A stretch of DNA of 5,622 bases from Deltaproteobacteria bacterium RIFCSPLOWO2_12_FULL_60_16 (GTDB lineage Bacteria > Desulfobacterota > Binatia > UBA9968). Where the stretch lies: positions 1-5,622 of the forward strand of contig MGSR01000085.1 in the NCBI GenBank assembly GCA_001798565.1. Reading direction: 5' to 3'. Every line of letters starts with the position of its first letter. Position 1 is the first letter of the stretch. Made by a program: the position numbers and the translations under genes. Below are positions 1-5,510 of the stretch, piece after piece. A model generated the notes under the pieces. The model did not search any database. It saw nothing but the letters and a program-made list of their open reading frames with translations, and was not told the origin of the DNA.

Positions 1-392
1 ATCCCGCCGCCCAACGTCTCCTGGAAGTCCTCTTCTGGCTAGGATGGATCATCGCTCTCCACTCCACCTTCTTGATCAACCACGCCGCTCTCTTCGGATT
101 GGAGCAGGTCTATCTATACGCCCGCGGCAAAGAGCATCCTCCGGCTAAATTCAGGATGCCGGAGCTCTACCAGTACGTGCGTCATCCGATCATGATGGGC
201 TTTCTGCTCGCTTGCTGGTCGACGCCGGTGATGACGCTGGGCCATCTCGTATTCGCGCTTGCCGCGACAGTCTACATCTTCATCGGTATTTGCTTGGAAG
301 AACGCGATCTTACGAACTCCTTTGGCGAAGCCTACAGGGAGTATCGGCGGCGCGTCTGGATGCTCCTGCCCCTGCCAAGAAAAAAAGACTGA
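1..392 (+). CDS. mddA: MddA-like methanethiol S-methyltransferase, C-terminal part (5' end outside window)
   Basis: The reading frame (first full codon at base 3) is open from the left edge to a TGA at 390-392, giving 129 residues; the gene starts outside the window. The sequence is membrane-like: a hydrophobic stretch around WLGWIIALHSTFLINH, then the motif YVRHPIMMGF, then a long hydrophobic hairpin (CWSTPVMTLGHLVFALAATV), then a polar end with EERDL, GEAYREYRRRV and MLLP. This order, with RHP before a transmembrane hairpin and a C-terminal EERDL...GEAY...YRRRVPMLLP-type block, is how I remember the MddA group of the isoprenylcysteine-methyltransferase/NnrU-like membrane methyltransferases. 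MddA uses S-adenosylmethionine to methylate methanethiol to dimethyl sulfide in the inner membrane. The family fold is well supported; the exact substrate is inference, because other members methylate different thiols or isoprenylcysteine. It probably ends its own transcription unit, since a promoter follows before ispG, although no clear terminator is visible. Confidence 0.72.
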   Translation, partial: PAAQRLLEVLFWLGWIIALHSTFLINHAALFGLEQVYLYARGKEHPPAKFRMPELYQYVRHPIMMGFLLACWSTPVMTLGHLVFALAATVYIFIGICLEERDLTNSFGEAYREYRRRVWMLLPLPRKKD

Positions 393-397
393 AACCC

Positions 398-453
398 TTG
401 GAACGATTTGAACGGTTCAAACCGTTCGAGTCGTTTAAGCCGTTCAATCCGTT
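398..453. repeat. Array of degenerate 9-bp repeats in both orientations, with a central palindrome
   Basis: The stretch between the methyltransferase stop and the ispG promoter is built from variants of one 9-base word. On the left it appears as TTGGAACG and ATTTGAACG. On the right it appears reversed as CCGTTCGAGT, CGTTTAAGC, CGTTCAATC and CGTT. The two orientations meet in the palindrome GAACGGTT-CA-AACCGTTC (410-427), with 8-base arms and a 2-base centre. In RNA this could form a hairpin of 6 to 7 base pairs. No T-run follows, so it is not a classic terminator. Because 9 is a multiple of 3, the ispG frame through the array stays open and would read as a Phe-rich repeat (ERFERFKPFESFKPFNP); I do not think it is translated. 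It could be a regulator-binding array or a small dispersed intergenic repeat. Confidence 0.7.
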
Positions 454-455
454 AG

Positions 456-484
456 TTGAAACCCTTCGGCCGGTCCATTATAGT
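456..484 (+). promoter_or_regulatory. Sigma70-like promoter for ispG and the downstream operon
   Basis: A -35 element TTGAAA (456-461) and a -10 element TATAGT (479-484) are separated by exactly 17 bases. Each matches the sigma70 consensus at 5 of 6 positions. Counting the last base of the -10 box as -7 puts +1 at base 491, which is the A of the ispG ATG. There is no convincing Shine-Dalgarno sequence between 470 and 490, as expected if the message is leaderless. The -35 box starts three bases after the 9-bp repeat array ends, so a protein bound to the repeats would touch RNA polymerase. Promoter calls from sequence alone are fallible in GC-rich genomes, but this match is unusually good for such a region. 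Confidence 0.6.
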
Positions 485-490
485 GAGCCG

Positions 491-1588
491 ATGATTGCGC
501 GGCGCAAAACCAGGCAGATCCAGGTGGGTAAGGTCCGGGTCGGCGGCGATGCGCCGATCACGGTGCAATCCATGACCAAAACCGACACCCGCGACGTGGA
601 TGCTACGGTGGATCAGATCTGGGCCCTGGAGGCGGCGGGCTGTGAAATTGTCAGGCTCGCTGTCCCGGTGCGCGAGGCGGCGGAAAAGCTCGCCGAGATC
701 AGAAAACAGATCCGCATCCCGCTCATCGCCGATATCCATTTCAACTACAAGCTCGCCGTGATCGCTCTGGAGCAGGGGGTGGACGGGCTCCGCCTCAATC
801 CCGGCAACATCGGGGCGCGCTGGTGCGTGGAGGAGGTCATCAAGGTCGCTTCCGAGCGCAAGATCCCGATCCGGATCGGGGTCAACGCCGGCTCGCTCGA
901 AAAGGAGCTGCTGCAAAAATTCAACGGCCCGACCGCCGAGGGAATGGCGCAGAGCGGGCTGCGCCACATCCGGATTCTAGAGGATCTCGGCTACCGGGAG
1001 ATCAAGGTCTCCCTTAAGGCCTCGGATCCCCGCATGATGATCGAGGCTTACCGGATGCTGGCGGACCAGGTGGACTATCCCTTTCACCTGGGTGTCACCG
1101 AGGCGGGCACTCCGACCGCGGGCACGATCAAGTCGTCGGTCGGAATCGGCACCCTCCTGGCCGAAGGCATCGGCGACACCATCCGCGTCTCGTTGTCGGC
1201 CGATCCCGTCGAGGAGGTGCGAGTAGGCTTAGAAATCCTGAAATCCCTGGGTTTGCGCAAGGAAGGCCTGACTTTTGTCGCCTGTCCCTCTTGCGGCCGC
1301 GCGGATATCGACCTGGTGGGTCTGGCCAAGGAAGTGGAGCAGCGGATGATCCCTTTCAGCAACAAAAACATTCATGTAGCGGTCATGGGTTGCGAGGTCA
1401 ACGGCCCGGGAGAGGCGCGCGCCGCCGACCTCGGCGTCGCCGGCGGCAAGGGGATCGGACTGATCTTTAGAAAAGGCGCCGTGATCCGCAAGGTCCCGGA
1501 GGCCCGCATCGTGGATGCCTTGATGGAGGAAGTGGCGAAGCTCGCGGCCGAAAGAGAAGCCGACAAAGCGGCCCCGGTGGACGATTAA
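491..1588 (+). CDS. ispG: 4-hydroxy-3-methylbut-2-en-1-yl diphosphate synthase (IspG/GcpE)
   Basis: IspG is the cytosolic iron-sulfur enzyme of the methylerythritol phosphate pathway. It reductively opens the cyclic diphosphate MEcPP to HMBPP, the last but one step to IPP and DMAPP. The 365-residue product has the short bacterial architecture: an N-terminal TIM barrel beginning RRKTRQIQVG, with VQSMTKTDTRD (25-35), PLIADIHFNYK (77-87), LRLNPGNIG (100-108), RIGVNAGSLEKEL (128-140), KVSLKASD (172-179) and GVTEAG (201-206), then the C-terminal 4Fe-4S domain. The cluster ligands expected from the family are all present: Cys265 and Cys268 in CPSCGR, Cys301 in GCEVNGPGE, and Glu308. The frame is open far upstream (to about 212), but that part overlaps the preceding gene and the repeat array; homology begins at RRKT, so the ATG at 491 is chosen. 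No Shine-Dalgarno sequence precedes it, in keeping with the leaderless-type promoter. It is first in the run ispG-proS-pyrF. Confidence 0.97.
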   Translation: MIARRKTRQIQVGKVRVGGDAPITVQSMTKTDTRDVDATVDQIWALEAAGCEIVRLAVPVREAAEKLAEIRKQIRIPLIADIHFNYKLAVIALEQGVDGLRLNPGNIGARWCVEEVIKVASERKIPIRIGVNAGSLEKELLQKFNGPTAEGMAQSGLRHIRILEDLGYREIKVSLKASDPRMMIEAYRMLADQVDYPFHLGVTEAGTPTAGTIKSSVGIGTLLAEGIGDTIRVSLSADPVEEVRVGLEILKSLGLRKEGLTFVACPSCGRADIDLVGLAKEVEQRMIPFSNKNIHVAVMGCEVNGPGEARAADLGVAGGKGIGLIFRKGAVIRKVPEARIVDALMEEVAKLAAEREADKAAPVDD

Positions 1589-1627
1589 CCCCACCCTCGT
1601 AACTCGTGCCTGACGGACGCGTCTATT

Positions 1628-1631
1628 AGGA
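1628..1631 (+). promoter_or_regulatory. Ribosome binding site fixing the GTG start of proS
   Basis: AGGA lies 7 bases before the GTG at 1639. The nearby ATG at 1631 is in a different frame and overlaps this site, so it cannot be the proS start. The protein sequence agrees: family members begin M-R-W-S followed by an F-I-P-T-L-K-E-D block, which here starts exactly at the GTG. Confidence 0.75.
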
Positions 1632-1638
1632 TGACATC

Positions 1639-3366
1639 GTGCGCTGGAGCAATTCTTTTATCCCGACACTGAAAGAAGATCCTGCTGACGCGGAAGTGGT
1701 GAGCCACAAGCTGCTGGTCCGCGCCGGAATGATCCGGCAAGTCAGCCGGGGGATTTACGACTACCTGCCGCTGGCGCTCCGTGTCATCCGCAGAATTGAA
1801 GCCATCGTCAGGGAAGAGATGAACCGCGCCGGGGCCCAGGAGATCCTCCTGCCCATCGCCTCGCCGGCGGAGCTGTGGCAGGAGAGCGGGCGTTGGGAGG
1901 TCTACGGCAAAGAGCTGGTCCGATTTAAAGACCGCCACGAAAGAGACTTCTGCCTCGGCCCCACGCACGAGGAGGTCGTCACGGACCTCGTGCGCCGGGT
2001 GGTGCGCTCCTACCGCGAGATCCCCTTGAACCTCTACCAGATCCAGACCAAGTTTCGCGACGAGGTGCGCCCGCGCTTCGGCCTGATGCGGGGGCGCGAG
2101 TTCATCATGAAAGACGCCTACAGTTTCCACGCCGATATCGAGGACTGCCGCCGCGAATACGACAATATGTTCCAGACTTACAAGCGGATATTTACCCGCT
2201 GCGGCCTCAAATTTCGGCCCGTGGAGGCGGATACCGGGGCGATCGGCGGAACCCTCTCTCATGAATTCCAGGTGCTCGCCGATGCGGGAGAGGACGCGAT
2301 CGTGAGCTGCAATCGTTGCGAGTACGCAGCCAATGTGACGAAGGCGGAGGTTAAAACCGAGAGACTTTCCGCGCGCAACTTGAAGGAGAGCTCGCCCCCT
2401 TTGAAAAAAGTCGCCACCCCGGGAAAGAAGAGCGTGGCCGAAGTCGCCGAATTTCTCTCGCTGCCGCCGGACAGGTTCATCAAGACCCTCATTTACAAGA
2501 TCGATCAAGGGGAGCTGGTGGCTGTCCTGGTGCGCGGCGATCACGAGCTCAACGAGTTGAAACTCCAAGCGGCCCTGGACTGCCAGGAGGCGACCCTGGC
2601 CGGGGAGGCTGAGTTGGAAAAAGCGACCCGGCTGGCCCCCGGTTTTCTGGGACCGATCGGCCTCAAGCTGCGCGTGGTCGCGGACCGAGCCATTCAAGGG
2701 CTGCGCGGCGCGGCGACGGGGGCGAACGAAGCGAACTACCACTATGTGGAGGTGGACCAGGAGAGGGACTTCACACCTTCCGCCTTTGCCGATCTGCGCC
2801 TGGCCGTGGCCGGCGACCCCTGCCCCCGGTGCGATCAAGGCTCACTCGAATCCTATCGCGGCATAGAGGTCGGGCAGGTCTTTTACCTGGGAAAGAAATA
2901 CAGCGAGCAAATGGGCGCGACCTATCTGGATGCCGAAGGGAGGGAGCAGCCCATCGAAATGGGCTGCTACGGCATCGGCATCAGCCGCCTGCTCGCCGCA
3001 GCCATTGAGCAGAATCATGACGCCAACGGGATCCTATGGCCGATGGCCATCGCCCCCTTTCACGCGCTGCTCCTGCCGATCAACTACCAGGAAAAGAAAC
3101 TTCGGGAAGTCGCCGACGGTCTTTACGACGATCTGTCGAAGCGCGGCCTGGAGCTCCTGCTCGATGATCGGGACGAGCGGCCCGGGGTCAAATTCAAAGA
3201 CGCGGACCTCGTCGGCATCCCGCTCCGGGTCACGGTGGGCGCGAAGGGGTTGGAGAAGGGGTGCGTCGAGCTGCGCTGGCGGCGTGAGGGAAAGACGGTG
3301 GAGATCCCGCTGGGCGAGGCCGCGGCGCAAATCCATGCGCTCGTTACCGAAGCGCTGAGGTCCTAG
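1639..3366 (+). CDS. proS: Prolyl-tRNA synthetase, bacterial type with INS editing domain
   Basis: ProRS is a cytosolic class II synthetase that charges tRNA-Pro and clears mischarged Ala-tRNA-Pro in cis. The 575-residue product has the normal bacterial length and order: N-terminal catalytic start RWSNSFIPTLKEDPAD (2-17), GPTHEE (107-112), motif 2 FRDEVRPRFGLMRGREF (139-155) and IMKDAYSF (156-163). The INS editing insertion follows at about 225-395, with RFIKTLIYK (Lys282 in the place of the known editing lysine) and GFLGPIGL (335-342). Motif 3 is GCYGIGISRLLAA (442-454). The C-terminal anticodon-binding domain includes LDDRDERPGVKFKDADLVGIP (508-528). Two CxxC pairs, C224/C227 and C395/C398, flank the insertion and could together bind zinc; I recall such pairs in some bacterial ProRS but not in the E. 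coli enzyme. It lies 50 bases after ispG, with no terminator between, and 3 bases before pyrF. Confidence 0.97.
   Translation: MRWSNSFIPTLKEDPADAEVVSHKLLVRAGMIRQVSRGIYDYLPLALRVIRRIEAIVREEMNRAGAQEILLPIASPAELWQESGRWEVYGKELVRFKDRHERDFCLGPTHEEVVTDLVRRVVRSYREIPLNLYQIQTKFRDEVRPRFGLMRGREFIMKDAYSFHADIEDCRREYDNMFQTYKRIFTRCGLKFRPVEADTGAIGGTLSHEFQVLADAGEDAIVSCNRCEYAANVTKAEVKTERLSARNLKESSPPLKKVATPGKKSVAEVAEFLSLPPDRFIKTLIYKIDQGELVAVLVRGDHELNELKLQAALDCQEATLAGEAELEKATRLAPGFLGPIGLKLRVVADRAIQGLRGAATGANEANYHYVEVDQERDFTPSAFADLRLAVAGDPCPRCDQGSLESYRGIEVGQVFYLGKKYSEQMGATYLDAEGREQPIEMGCYGIGISRLLAAAIEQNHDANGILWPMAIAPFHALLLPINYQEKKLREVADGLYDDLSKRGLELLLDDRDERPGVKFKDADLVGIPLRVTVGAKGLEKGCVELRWRREGKTVEIPLGEAAAQIHALVTEALRS
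3357..3360 (+). promoter_or_regulatory. Possible ribosome binding site for pyrF inside the end of proS
   Basis: GAGG, within the last proS codons, sits 9 bases before the ATG at 3370. It favours that start over the second in-frame ATG at 3409, before which only a weak CAGG (3401-3404) is seen. The proS stop at 3364-3366 lies between this site and the ATG, so translational coupling is likely. Confidence 0.45.
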
Positions 3367-3369
3367 AGC

Positions 3370-4134
3370 ATGGCGTCGACCTTACAGTTAGTTCGTTCTC
3401 CAGGCTCCATGCGGGAGCGTCTGATTCTCGCCCTCGACGTCGACGATCTCGAGAGAGCGAAGAAAACGGTCAGGCTGCTGGCCGGCGCAGTGGGGATGTT
3501 CAAGGTCGGCAAGCAGCTTTTTACTCTCGCCGGGCCGCAAGCGGTGAAATTGATCCACGAAACGGGCGGCGAAGTATTCCTCGACCTCAAGTTTCATGAC
3601 ATCCCGACCACGGTAGCCAAGGCGGCGATCGAGGCGACCCGCCTCGGGGTCAAGATGTTCAACGTCCACGCCTCCGGCAGTCTGGAGATGATGCGCCTCA
3701 CCGTGCGGGAGATCGGCAGGGTCTGCCGCCAAGAGAACCTGAGAAAACCGATTATGCTGGCGGTCACCGTCCTGACCAGCCTCAACAAGAGCGACCTGGA
3801 AAAGGTGGGTGTCGACGGAGAAGTGGAAGACCAGGTCATCCGCCTCGCCCTGTTGACCAAGGAGGCGGGCATGGACGGCGTGGTCGCTTCGCCTCAGGAG
3901 GTCGCGGCCATTCGCGCGGCCTGCGGCCGCCGCTTCATCATTGTCTCCCCCGGGGTGCGGCCGCAAAAGGGAAAACGCAACGACCAGAGACGGATCATGA
4001 CCGCGGAGGAGGCGATTCGCGCGGGCGCAGACTACATCGTGGTGGGGCGTCCGGTGATGGAGGCCAAGGATCCGCTGGCCGCCGTGCACGAGATCCTGGC
4101 GGAAATGGACCGCGGCACGACAATTCGCGCCTAA
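3370..4134 (+). CDS. pyrF: Orotidine 5'-phosphate decarboxylase (PyrF)
   Basis: PyrF carries out the last step of de novo UMP synthesis, decarboxylation of OMP, as a cytosolic TIM-barrel dimer. From the ATG at 3370 the product is 254 residues. The family hallmarks are clear: ALDVDDLERA with Asp23, FKVGKQLF with Lys45, and the catalytic LDLKFHDIPTT (71-81) with Asp72, Lys74 and Asp77. The phosphate-binding end follows with IVSPGVRPQKG (191-201), DQRRIMT (205-211) and GADYIVVGRPV (219-229), where Arg227 is the expected phosphate ligand. This is the bacterial PyrF type 1 pattern. The start is uncertain: homology begins near RERLILALDV, so the ATG at 3409 (241 residues) fits the usual family length better, while the ATG at 3370 has the better ribosome binding site and sits 3 bases after proS. 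The extra 13 residues have no recognisable function. No other pyrimidine gene is in view. Confidence 0.96.
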   Translation: MASTLQLVRSPGSMRERLILALDVDDLERAKKTVRLLAGAVGMFKVGKQLFTLAGPQAVKLIHETGGEVFLDLKFHDIPTTVAKAAIEATRLGVKMFNVHASGSLEMMRLTVREIGRVCRQENLRKPIMLAVTVLTSLNKSDLEKVGVDGEVEDQVIRLALLTKEAGMDGVVASPQEVAAIRAACGRRFIIVSPGVRPQKGKRNDQRRIMTAEEAIRAGADYIVVGRPVMEAKDPLAAVHEILAEMDRGTTIRA

Positions 4135-4138
4135 CACC

Positions 4139-5101
4139 ATGGCGTCCGTTCCCCTCTTCCTCGGCTTCCAGCGCGCTCCCAATACGCAATCCCTCATCGA
4201 CGGGGCGGTGCGGCCGAAGGGAATCGACTTGAGCGTGCAAACCCAATTCGCCGAGGGTTACGACAACGTCGGGGCGCGGCACCGCTGGATTATCGAAGGG
4301 AAGCTGGACGGCGGGGAGCTGTCGATATCCTCTTTTATCCTGGCCCGGCTAAGAGGCCTGCCACTGCGGGCCTTCCCGGTTTTCCTCTCGCGGCGCTTCC
4401 GCCACCGCTGCATGTACTTCCCGGTGAACTCGCCGCTGCGCGATCCGTCGGAGCTGGCCGGAAAAAAAGTCACCGTGCACCGCTACAACGCGACGACGCC
4501 GGTCTGGCTAAAGGGCATCCTGCAAAACGAGTACGGGGTGAAGCCCCAATCGGTGGAGTGGCACGTGGCCGAGCCCGATATCGCGGAAGAATCGCTTCAT
4601 CCCCCGCCGCCCGACATCCGCGTGCGCTTTATTCCGGCGCCCCGCACCCGCGAGCATGCGATCGAAATGCTTGAGCGCGAGGAACTCGATGCGGCCCTGG
4701 AGCCGTACGACGTCCTCTCCGCCAATTCCAAGCTGCGGCGGATCTTTGCCGATCACCATAAAGTCGAGGCGGAGTTCTTCAGACGCACCGGCGCCTTCCC
4801 GATCAACCACCTCCTGGTCCTGCGCGAGTGCTTTGCCGACGCCCATCCCTGGATCGTCGAAAGCCTGCTCAACGCCTTTCGCCAGGCCGAGTCGGCAGCG
4901 GACAGCTACCGGAGCGAGAAACAAAAAGAAGAGGCGGCGTGGGAGCGCAGCGTGATGGGGGAGCCGTTCGCTTACAGTTTGAAAAAGGGTCCCGCCCGGA
5001 GGTCCCTGGCGACCCTCATCGACTACCAGATCCAGCAGGGACTTTTGGATCGACGGCCCGACATCGAGAGCCTGTTTTTTCCCCAGACACTCGACGTTTA
5101 G
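4139..5101 (+). CDS. 4,5-dihydroxyphthalate decarboxylase-like protein (periplasmic-binding-protein fold, no signal peptide)
   Basis: The 320-residue product resembles the family annotated as 4,5-dihydroxyphthalate decarboxylase (Pht5-like) and related ABC-transporter solute-binding proteins. Recognisable blocks are the opening LFLGFQRAPNTQSLIDGAVRP (6-26) followed by KGIDL; GGELSISSFILARLRGLPLRAFPVF (58-82), which corresponds to the family's E-x-S-x-S-S-Y-x-x-A-R pattern; FRHRCMYF (87-94); the D-P-S-E-L-A-G-K-K-V turn (102-111); TTPVWLKGILQNEYGV (119-134); the D-A-A-L-E-P block (184-189); RRTGAFPINHLLVLR (215-229); and HPWIVESLLNAF (236-247). These show a type 2 periplasmic-binding fold. There is no signal peptide or lipobox, so the protein should be cytosolic and more likely an enzyme or sensor than a transporter receptor. 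It begins 4 bases after the pyrF stop without a good Shine-Dalgarno sequence, suggesting translational coupling. No permease or ATPase gene is adjacent. The true substrate is unknown: most proteins with this name have not been tested. Confidence 0.8.
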   Translation: MASVPLFLGFQRAPNTQSLIDGAVRPKGIDLSVQTQFAEGYDNVGARHRWIIEGKLDGGELSISSFILARLRGLPLRAFPVFLSRRFRHRCMYFPVNSPLRDPSELAGKKVTVHRYNATTPVWLKGILQNEYGVKPQSVEWHVAEPDIAEESLHPPPPDIRVRFIPAPRTREHAIEMLEREELDAALEPYDVLSANSKLRRIFADHHKVEAEFFRRTGAFPINHLLVLRECFADAHPWIVESLLNAFRQAESAADSYRSEKQKEEAAWERSVMGEPFAYSLKKGPARRSLATLIDYQIQQGLLDRRPDIESLFFPQTLDV

Positions 5102-5191
5102 GCAGTTAGAATCCTTATGCCAGCCTTTCCCGAAGCCATAGCAAGCCGCAAGGATATTAAGGAATGAGCCTAGGGCAGAGCCTTCGCGAGC
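5102..5191. other. Non-coding gap between convergent genes
   Basis: This stretch lies between the stop of the decarboxylase-like gene and the possible frameshifted end of the - strand antitoxin gene. I see no gene here. The only self-complementary element beyond about 4 bases is ATCCTT (5111-5116) against AAGGAT (5150-5155), with a 33-base loop and no T-run, which is not a convincing terminator. Where the operon transcript ends is therefore not visible. Confidence 0.5.
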
Positions 5192-5281
5192 TCACCGATA
5201 CTTGCCGCTCCGGAGCAATGCTTTGATCTCGTCGTGATTACCCAGGAACGACACGAACAGATCACCCGGCCGGTCGTTTTC
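5192..5281 (-). pseudogene. Possible frameshifted C-terminal end of the antitoxin gene
   Basis: In the +1 frame relative to the antitoxin, codons from 5281 down to a TGA at 5194-5192 encode 29 residues ending GDLFVSFLGNHDEIKALLR and SGKYR. This looks like real protein (mixed hydrophobic and charged, helix-compatible), and roughly 70 percent of its codons end in G or C, unlike the other two frames in the same stretch. The switch would occur in the run GGGAAAA on the - strand (5283-5277). Removing one base there gives a continuous protein of about 105 residues. It could be a genuine frameshift mutation, a sequencing or assembly error in a homopolymer, or chance. It has no start codon of its own that makes sense. 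I do not recognise the sequence. Confidence 0.35.
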
Positions 5282-5510
5282 CCGACCGCTGGAGTCGCCG
5301 ATACCGTCTGTCGGTCGCTTTGTCCAAGGCGGCAACTTGTTCCGGCGTCGCTCCATATTCGCGCTGGGCGTAGTCCGTGGATTGCACCTCCACCCTACGC
5401 AAAGCGATGATGTCCGCCCCGCACACGATCCCAATATCATCGCCCCGGGCAGCCGCAGGCAGCCATCGGCCTAGATTTTTCTTGGCGTTGGTGATCGTTA
5501 GAGTCTTCAT
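5262..5510 (-). CDS. Phd/YefM-like type II antitoxin (orphan in this window)
   Basis: The 82-residue product begins MKTLTITNAKKNLGRWLPAA, followed by a short turn (ARGDDIGIV) and DIIALRRVE. This is the N-terminal DNA-binding and dimerisation fold of the Phd/YefM antitoxins: a first beta strand, an N-A-K-x-x-L helix, a G-x-x-I-x-I strand, and an I-x-L-x-x strand. In the family this part binds the operon's own promoter while the C-terminal tail wraps the toxin. Here the C-terminal part (EVQSTDYAQREYG, then a charged helix ending RRYRRLQRSGKRPAG) is short and basic. No toxin gene follows: after the stop there are only 160 bases before the end of the opposing operon. A partner would have to lie upstream, beyond the right edge, or be encoded elsewhere. 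The ATG at 5510 has no good Shine-Dalgarno sequence. The real stop may be displaced by a homopolymer frameshift at 5277-5283. Confidence 0.72.
   Translation of the reverse strand: MKTLTITNAKKNLGRWLPAAARGDDIGIVCGADIIALRRVEVQSTDYAQREYGATPEQVAALDKATDRRYRRLQRSGKRPAG
5271..5288. repeat. Perfect 6-bp inverted repeat near the end of the antitoxin gene
   Basis: CGGTCG (5271-5276) and CGACCG (5283-5288) flank a 6-base loop, TTTTCC on the + strand or GGAAAA on the - strand. No T-run follows on either strand, so it is not a classic intrinsic terminator, though it could stall a + strand transcript leaving the operon. The loop contains most of the GGGAAAA run where the reading frame seems to change. Confidence 0.5.

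Noticed and set aside
212..490. N-terminally extended IspG starting far upstream of 491
   Set aside because: The frame is open, but the extra residues come from the other frame of the methyltransferase gene and from the repeat array. Family homology starts at the RRKT block just after the ATG at 491.
1616..1623. 8-base palindrome GACGCGTC between ispG and proS
   Set aside because: It is too short for a terminator, is not followed by a T-run, and a palindrome of this size is expected by chance in GC-rich DNA. Nothing else suggests a break in the operon here.
1585..2838. Long open frame of 417 codons on the - strand opposite proS
   Set aside because: It lies entirely antisense to most of an unmistakable proS gene and shows no recognisable motif. 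Long antisense frames are common opposite GC-rich genes with strong third-base bias.
3388..4197. Open frame of 269 codons on the - strand opposite pyrF
   Set aside because: It is antisense to a clear pyrF with all catalytic residues; its translation is rich in His, Arg, Asp and Leu in the way typical of shadow frames, with no domain pattern.
5277..5283. Programmed -1 frameshift at the slippery heptamer
   Set aside because: The heptamer is in the right phase, but the -1 frame product (ending GELAKALP) looks less like protein than the +1 frame tail, and no stimulatory structure lies at the usual distance downstream.
5271..5288. Hairpin CGGTCG/CGACCG as a bidirectional terminator of the convergent genes
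   Set aside because: The stem is only 6 base pairs, no T-run follows on either strand, and it lies inside the antitoxin coding region before its stop.
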